A stretch of 10,593 nt of DNA from Ruminococcaceae bacterium UBA945 (GTDB lineage: Bacteria > Bacillota > Clostridia > Oscillospirales > Acutalibacteraceae), in contig DBCZ01000048.1 in NCBI GenBank assembly GCA_002293315.1, positions 25,200 to 35,792 of the forward strand, written 5' to 3'. The notes under the pieces were generated by a model. That model was given only the letters and a program-made list of their open reading frames with translations. It had not been told where the DNA came from and did not search any database. Below, one piece after another: positions 6,770-10,593 of this stretch. How positions within the stretch are numbered: the stretch's first letter is position 1; the number at the start of each line of letters is the position of its first letter. A program made the position numbers and the translations under genes.

Positions 6770-8102
6770 AAAAAACGCAAGAATCGCTGCGGTAGATGCG
6801 CTTCTTCAAGTAGAAGAAAATGAGGGCTATTCAAACATCGTAATAGATAAAACCCTGAGGAACTCTGAGCTTGCCCCGCGTGACGCTTCGCTTGCCACCA
6901 CGATTTTTTACGGCGTTTTAGAGAAACGTATTACGCTTGACTTCTATCTTTCAAGGTGTCTTGATAATCCGCAAAAGAAGCTGGACGCCAAGATTGAAGC
7001 CATTCTCCGCGCCGCACTCTATCAAATCATTTTTCTCGACAGAATCCCCGCTTCCGCGGCAATCAATGAGGCGGTGGCTTCGGCAAAGCTATTAGGGAAG
7101 ACTCAGCTTTCGGGCTTTGTGAATGCAGTGCTTCGCATGTTTTTGAGAATCAGAGAAGAAATCAAGCTGCCGAAGGAAAATACGCATGAAGGCCTCAGTG
7201 TGAAATACTCAATCCCGACGGAGCTAACCGGGCTTTGGGAAAAGGCATATGGCAAAGAGAATATGCTGAAACTACTCGATTCCTTTTCCATGCCTGTCGA
7301 GACATATATCAGAGTCAACAACATTAAAACTGACATTAAGAAGTTGGCAAAGGCACTTGAAGCCGAGAATGCCTCGCTTGTGCCTCTTGATTATCCTCCG
7401 AATGCCGCCGTGCTGAATTGCCGCGGCAATATAACAGAACTTTCTGCGTTCAAAGACGGCCTCTTCCATGTGCAGGACATATCCTCGCAGATTCTCTGCG
7501 ATATCATCTCACCGAAAGGCGGCGCGATTATAGATGCCTGCTCCGCCCCGGGCGGCAAGGCCTTCACGCTTGCCGAGATTATGAATGACGCGGGTAAGAT
7601 ACTGGCCTTTGATTTATACAAGGGTCGTGTGAATTTAATCAGGCAGGGTGCTTCACGTCTCGGGCTGAAATCAATAGAGGCGGGCATAAATGACGCGCTG
7701 AAAGGTTTTGACGGCATTGAAAAGGCGGACATAGTTCTCTGCGATGTGCCTTGCTCCGGCTACGGCGTAATACGCAGAAAGCCGGAGATAAGATATAAGC
7801 CGCTGTCTTCTGTTCGCGAGATAAATGAGATTCAACTGCAAATATTAAGAAAAGCGTTAGAAACAGTGAAGGAAAACGGAGTTATAATATATTCGACGTG
7901 CACGCTTAATCCGAGGGAGAATAGCCTCGTCGCAGAGCGTTTTCTCGCTGAGAACGCGTGTATAGCCCCGATGAGCCTGCGCCTGCACCCGTCAATCGGG
8001 CGAGCTATAGACGAGCCGGATAATATGCTCACACTGTTTCCTTTTTCGGGCGGCTCTGACGGCTTTTTCATGGCGGTATTTCAAAAGAGGGGGCGCAAAT
8101 GA
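6759..8102 (+). CDS. rsmB: 16S rRNA (cytosine-C5)-methyltransferase RsmB
   Basis: RsmB (Sun/Fmu) methylates C5 of C967 (E. coli numbering) in 16S rRNA using S-adenosylmethionine. Of 447 residues, about 1-135 form a NusB-like RNA-binding domain, with R-D-A-S-L-A-T near 40 and the I-N-E-A-V-A-S-A-K helix near 107-115. The methyltransferase domain carries D-A-C-S-A-P-G-G-K (259-267) for cofactor binding, D-V-P-C-S-G-Y-G (Cys332) and Y-S-T-C-T (Cys381). Cys381 aligns with the nucleophile that bonds to the target base, and Cys332 with the release cysteine. The NusB-like fusion separates it from RsmF-type enzymes. It starts 11 nt before the fmt stop, with GGAG at 6751-6754, and ends in an ATGA overlap with rlmN. 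In several Clostridia a zinc metallopeptidase gene sits between fmt and this gene; none is present here. Confidence 0.95.
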   Translation: MKTEKNARIAAVDALLQVEENEGYSNIVIDKTLRNSELAPRDASLATTIFYGVLEKRITLDFYLSRCLDNPQKKLDAKIEAILRAALYQIIFLDRIPASAAINEAVASAKLLGKTQLSGFVNAVLRMFLRIREEIKLPKENTHEGLSVKYSIPTELTGLWEKAYGKENMLKLLDSFSMPVETYIRVNNIKTDIKKLAKALEAENASLVPLDYPPNAAVLNCRGNITELSAFKDGLFHVQDISSQILCDIISPKGGAIIDACSAPGGKAFTLAEIMNDAGKILAFDLYKGRVNLIRQGASRLGLKSIEAGINDALKGFDGIEKADIVLCDVPCSGYGVIRRKPEIRYKPLSSVREINEIQLQILRKALETVKENGVIIYSTCTLNPRENSLVAERFLAENACIAPMSLRLHPSIGRAIDEPDNMLTLFPFSGGSDGFFMAVFQKRGRK

Positions 8103-9148
8103 GCAAAGCAGATATAAAATCTATGACGCTCACGGAACTTTCCGAGGCCTTTGCCGCATTGGGCTTGCAGAAATACCGCGCACCTCAGGTTTACAAATGG
8201 CTGCATGAGGGTGCTGCGTCATTCGACGAGATGACCAATCTACCCAAGGATTTGCGCCAAGGTCTTAACGAGAAATACTATATCGCGGTGGCGGAAACCG
8301 AGCTGAAAACGGTGTCGCAAAAGGATGGCACGGTGAAATATCTGTTCAGATTGATTGACGGAGAACATGTAGAAAGTGTGCTGATGAAGTATCATCACGG
8401 ATATTCCATTTGCATTTCTACGCAGGTTGGGTGTAAAATGGGGTGTACTTTTTGTGCCACGGGTAAAACAGGCTTCGCGCGAAACCTCACCGCATCTGAA
8501 ATGCTTTCGCAGATAAATTCCGCTGAAGCGGATATTGGCGGAAGAATTTCAAATATTGTGATGATGGGCATGGGTGAGCCGCTTGATAATTACGATAACG
8601 TAATCCGCTTTTTGAGGCTTGCCTCCTCCGAAGAGGGCATGAACATCGGCCTTCGGCATATATCGCTTTCAACCTGCGGCATAGTGCCGAAGATATATGC
8701 GCTCATGGAGGAAAATCTGCCGATTACGCTATCTGTTTCGCTTCACGCCCCGAATGATGAGATCCGAAGCGAGACCATGCCGGTTAACGGCACATGGGGG
8801 ATAGATGAGATTCTCGCCGCCTGCAAAGCCTATAGCGAGAAGACGAAGCGCAGAATCTCCTTTGAATATGCGATGATAAGCGGCAGGAACGATTCCGACG
8901 CCTGCGCACATGAGCTGGCGAAAAGGCTCAGAGGGATACACGCACACATAAACCTCATTCCCGTAAATGACGTGACGGGAACTGGGTTCAAAAAAAGCAA
9001 TGTCGAGCGGCAGAAGAGATTCGCCGATATTTTGGAAAAAGCCGGGTATACGGCAACGGTTCGCAGAACACTCGGCTCAGACATAGAAGCGTCTTGCGGG
9101 CAGCTAAAGAGGAAATTCACACAGGGAGGACAGCAGAATGATAGTTGA
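8099..9148 (+). CDS. rlmN: Dual-specificity 23S rRNA/tRNA adenine C2-methyltransferase RlmN (radical SAM)
   Basis: RlmN methylates C2 of A2503 in 23S rRNA and of A37 in some tRNAs, by a radical SAM mechanism through a methyl-cysteine intermediate. The 349-residue protein has the cluster motif C-K-M-G-C-T-F-C (Cys112, 116, 119). Cys105 matches the catalytic Cys118 of E. coli, and Cys333, in E-A-S-C-G-Q-L, matches the methylated Cys355. M-G-M-G-E-P-L-D-N-Y, used in SAM binding, is present, as are S-T-C-G and S-L-H-A. The methylated cysteine, together with rRNA-operon context, separates it from Cfr only weakly; the chromosomal position among rsmB and stp favours RlmN. GAGGGGG at 8087-8093 is the ribosome site. 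The 3' end overlaps stp by 11 nt. Confidence 0.96.
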   Translation: MSKADIKSMTLTELSEAFAALGLQKYRAPQVYKWLHEGAASFDEMTNLPKDLRQGLNEKYYIAVAETELKTVSQKDGTVKYLFRLIDGEHVESVLMKYHHGYSICISTQVGCKMGCTFCATGKTGFARNLTASEMLSQINSAEADIGGRISNIVMMGMGEPLDNYDNVIRFLRLASSEEGMNIGLRHISLSTCGIVPKIYALMEENLPITLSVSLHAPNDEIRSETMPVNGTWGIDEILAACKAYSEKTKRRISFEYAMISGRNDSDACAHELAKRLRGIHAHINLIPVNDVTGTGFKKSNVERQKRFADILEKAGYTATVRRTLGSDIEASCGQLKRKFTQGGQQNDS

Positions 9149-9866
9149 ATGCATCACAGATACCGGCGCCATGAGAAAATCCAACGAAGACGCGGTGGAA
9201 TTCGGAATCGTTGACGAAAACCACGCGTGGGTTGCGGTATGTGATGGAATGGGCGGAGTGCACGGAGGAAATATAGCAAGCTCTGTTGCTGTCAAGGAGA
9301 TAAAAGAGCATATTGAAAGCGTATTCACGGATAAAACCACAGCCGGAAACATCAAGGCCATGCTGAATAACGCAATCACCAAGGCGAATGCCGCCGTCTT
9401 AAAAAAGGCGGAGAGTGAGCCTGAATTCATCGGCATGGGCACAACGGCGGTGATTATGGTGGCTGCCGGTGAAAAGCTGCATGCCATTCATGTGGGAGAC
9501 AGCCGTGCGTATCTCATGGACGGCGACGAGATGGAGCGCCTCACGATGGACCATTCGTATGTGCAGAATCTCATCAATTTCGGGCAAATCACTGAGGAGG
9601 ACGCAAAGCTTCACCCTCAGAGGAATATAATCACAAAGGTTATAGGCGTGCATGAAGAGGTGGCGGGCGACTATATCGTCGCCGACTTCAAAAGCGGCTG
9701 CAAGGCAATAGCCTGCACAGACGGCCTAACGAACCATGTGGACGATAATAAGCTCTTTGATATGATGCAAGAAAAAACAGGGCGTGAAATGCTTGAGGAG
9801 CTTATAAATACCGCAAATGAAAACGGCGGCAGCGATAATATCACGGTTGCGTTGCTGGAAAAGTAA
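9138..9866 (+). CDS. stp: PP2C-family serine/threonine protein phosphatase, partner of PrkC
   Basis: This cytoplasmic metal-dependent phosphatase (Stp/PrpC) reverses phosphorylation by the PASTA kinase encoded next to it. The 242-residue protein is essentially a bare PP2C domain: R-K-S-N-E-D (13-18), C-D-G-M-G-G (35-40), G-M-G-T-T, H-V-G-D-S-R-A-Y, the flap segment around H-P-Q-R-N-I-I-T-K, T-D-G-L-T (Asp195) and G-G-S-D-N-I-T (Asp233). Asp18, Asp36, Asp195 and Asp233 are the expected metal ligands and all are kept. The usual I-T-R-A-L-G motif reads I-T-K-V-I-G here, a mild change. A strong Shine-Dalgarno (AGGGAGGA, 9123-9130) lies inside rlmN. There is no membrane segment. prkC follows after 30 nt. 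Confidence 0.95.
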   Translation: MIVECITDTGAMRKSNEDAVEFGIVDENHAWVAVCDGMGGVHGGNIASSVAVKEIKEHIESVFTDKTTAGNIKAMLNNAITKANAAVLKKAESEPEFIGMGTTAVIMVAAGEKLHAIHVGDSRAYLMDGDEMERLTMDHSYVQNLINFGQITEEDAKLHPQRNIITKVIGVHEEVAGDYIVADFKSGCKAIACTDGLTNHVDDNKLFDMMQEKTGREMLEELINTANENGGSDNITVALLEK

Positions 9867-9896
9867 GCAGAAAACACTGAAAGGGTAATTATAGAT

Positions 9897-10593
9897 ATGG
9901 AAGATAGGTTTATCGGTAAACGCCTGGACGGCAGATATGAAATCCACGAGCTCATCGGCGTGGGCGGCATGGCGTATGTTTACAGGGCGTTTGACCGCCA
10001 GGAAGACAGATGGGTTGCAATCAAGATTCTCAAGGAGGAATTCTCTAACGACAGCGATTTTCTCCGTCGTTTCCGCAATGAGAGCAAGGCGATTGCATTG
10101 CTTTCGCATCCCAATATAGTGAGAATATATGATGTGAGCTTCGGCGACCAGATTCAGTACATCGTCATGGAATATGTCGATGGCATCACGCTGAAGCAGT
10201 ATATTGAGCAGCAGGGTGTGATTCGCTGGCAGGAAGTGGTTCATTTCATGATTCAAATCCTGGAGGCCCTTGAGGTTGCGCATGAGAAGGGAATAATCCA
10301 CAGGGATATTAAGCCGCAGAATATCCTGCTTCTTAGTGACGGCACGATAAAGGTGACGGACTTCGGAATTGCCCGCTTCGTTGAAAGTGAAACGCAGACC
10401 ATGACCGACAAGGCCATCGGCTCTGTCCACTATATCTCACCCGAGCAGGCCAGAGGTGACTATATCACAGACAAGGCTGATATTTACTCAACCGGCGTGA
10501 TGATGTATGAAATGCTGACGGGTCGCCTGCCTTTTGTGGCGGATACGGCAGTTTCGGTTGCACTCATGCAGCTGCAAGCCAAGCCGAGAATGC
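9897..10593 (+). CDS. prkC: Hanks-type serine/threonine kinase PrkC/PknB, 3'-truncated by window edge
   Basis: The open frame runs from the ATG at 9897 to the window end, about 232 codons, and covers most of a kinase domain. In order it has the glycine loop I-G-V-G-G-M-A-Y-V (20-28), V-A-I-K (Lys43), the alpha-C Glu62, the hinge M-E-Y-V, H-R-D-I-K-P-Q-N (135-142, Asp137), D-F-G (155-157), the activation loop with Thr166, 168 and 170, and S-P-E-Q (181-184). Every catalytic residue is intact. The G-G-M-A and S-P-E-Q-A-R-G patterns are typical of PrkC/PknB, membrane kinases whose external PASTA repeats sense muropeptides or lipid II. The transmembrane segment and PASTA repeats would lie beyond the window and are not seen. 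The ribosome site is weak (AAAGGG, 11 bases from the ATG). Position directly after stp supports the call. Confidence 0.94.
   Translation, partial: MEDRFIGKRLDGRYEIHELIGVGGMAYVYRAFDRQEDRWVAIKILKEEFSNDSDFLRRFRNESKAIALLSHPNIVRIYDVSFGDQIQYIVMEYVDGITLKQYIEQQGVIRWQEVVHFMIQILEALEVAHEKGIIHRDIKPQNILLLSDGTIKVTDFGIARFVESETQTMTDKAIGSVHYISPEQARGDYITDKADIYSTGVMMYEMLTGRLPFVADTAVSVALMQLQAKPRM

Noticed and set aside
9852..9894. Possible separate promoter before prkC (TTGCTG with TTATAG)
   Set aside because: The spacer of about 31 bases is far too long and the -10 match is poor.

Overview
The window is a dense run of plus-strand housekeeping genes with the gene order of a Firmicute, most likely a member of the Clostridia. 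The evidence is the cluster yicC-remA-gmk-rpoZ-priA-def-fmt-rsmB-rlmN-stp-prkC, together with RemA, a two-cluster zinc PriA and a Hanks-type kinase with its PP2C phosphatase. I cannot name a genus. No tRNA, rRNA, mobile element, CRISPR array or phage gene is visible.

Left edge (1-819): the 3' part of an RsuA/RluB-type pseudouridine synthase gene, cut by the window edge, then a small gene for a degenerate GNAT-like protein. The two overlap by 110 nt in different frames, which is the oddest feature of the window. The 100-nt gap at 820-919 carries the one convincing promoter, an extended -10 element with TATAAT, pointing into yicC.

Centre and right (920-10593): eleven genes that look like one transcription unit. 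The junctions are 20 nt (yicC/remA), 1 nt (remA/gmk), -8 (gmk/rpoZ), 12 (rpoZ/priA), 12 (priA/def), -4 (def/fmt), -11 (fmt/rsmB), -4 (rsmB/rlmN), -11 (rlmN/stp) and 30 nt (stp/prkC). I saw no terminator within the run. The last gene leaves the window after about 232 codons, within its kinase domain.

Functionally the unit joins RNA turnover (YicC), a biofilm/matrix-type regulator (RemA), GTP precursor supply (Gmk), an RNA polymerase subunit (omega), replication restart (PriA), maturation of the initiator Met-tRNA and of nascent proteins (Fmt, Def), rRNA methylation (RsmB, RlmN) and a Ser/Thr phosphorylation switch (Stp/PrkC). From memory of Bacillus and Clostridium, coaBC is expected between rpoZ and priA and is absent here. 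I find no previously undescribed system: the region is conserved and ordinary apart from the long gene overlap, the unassigned GNAT-like protein and the missing coaBC.
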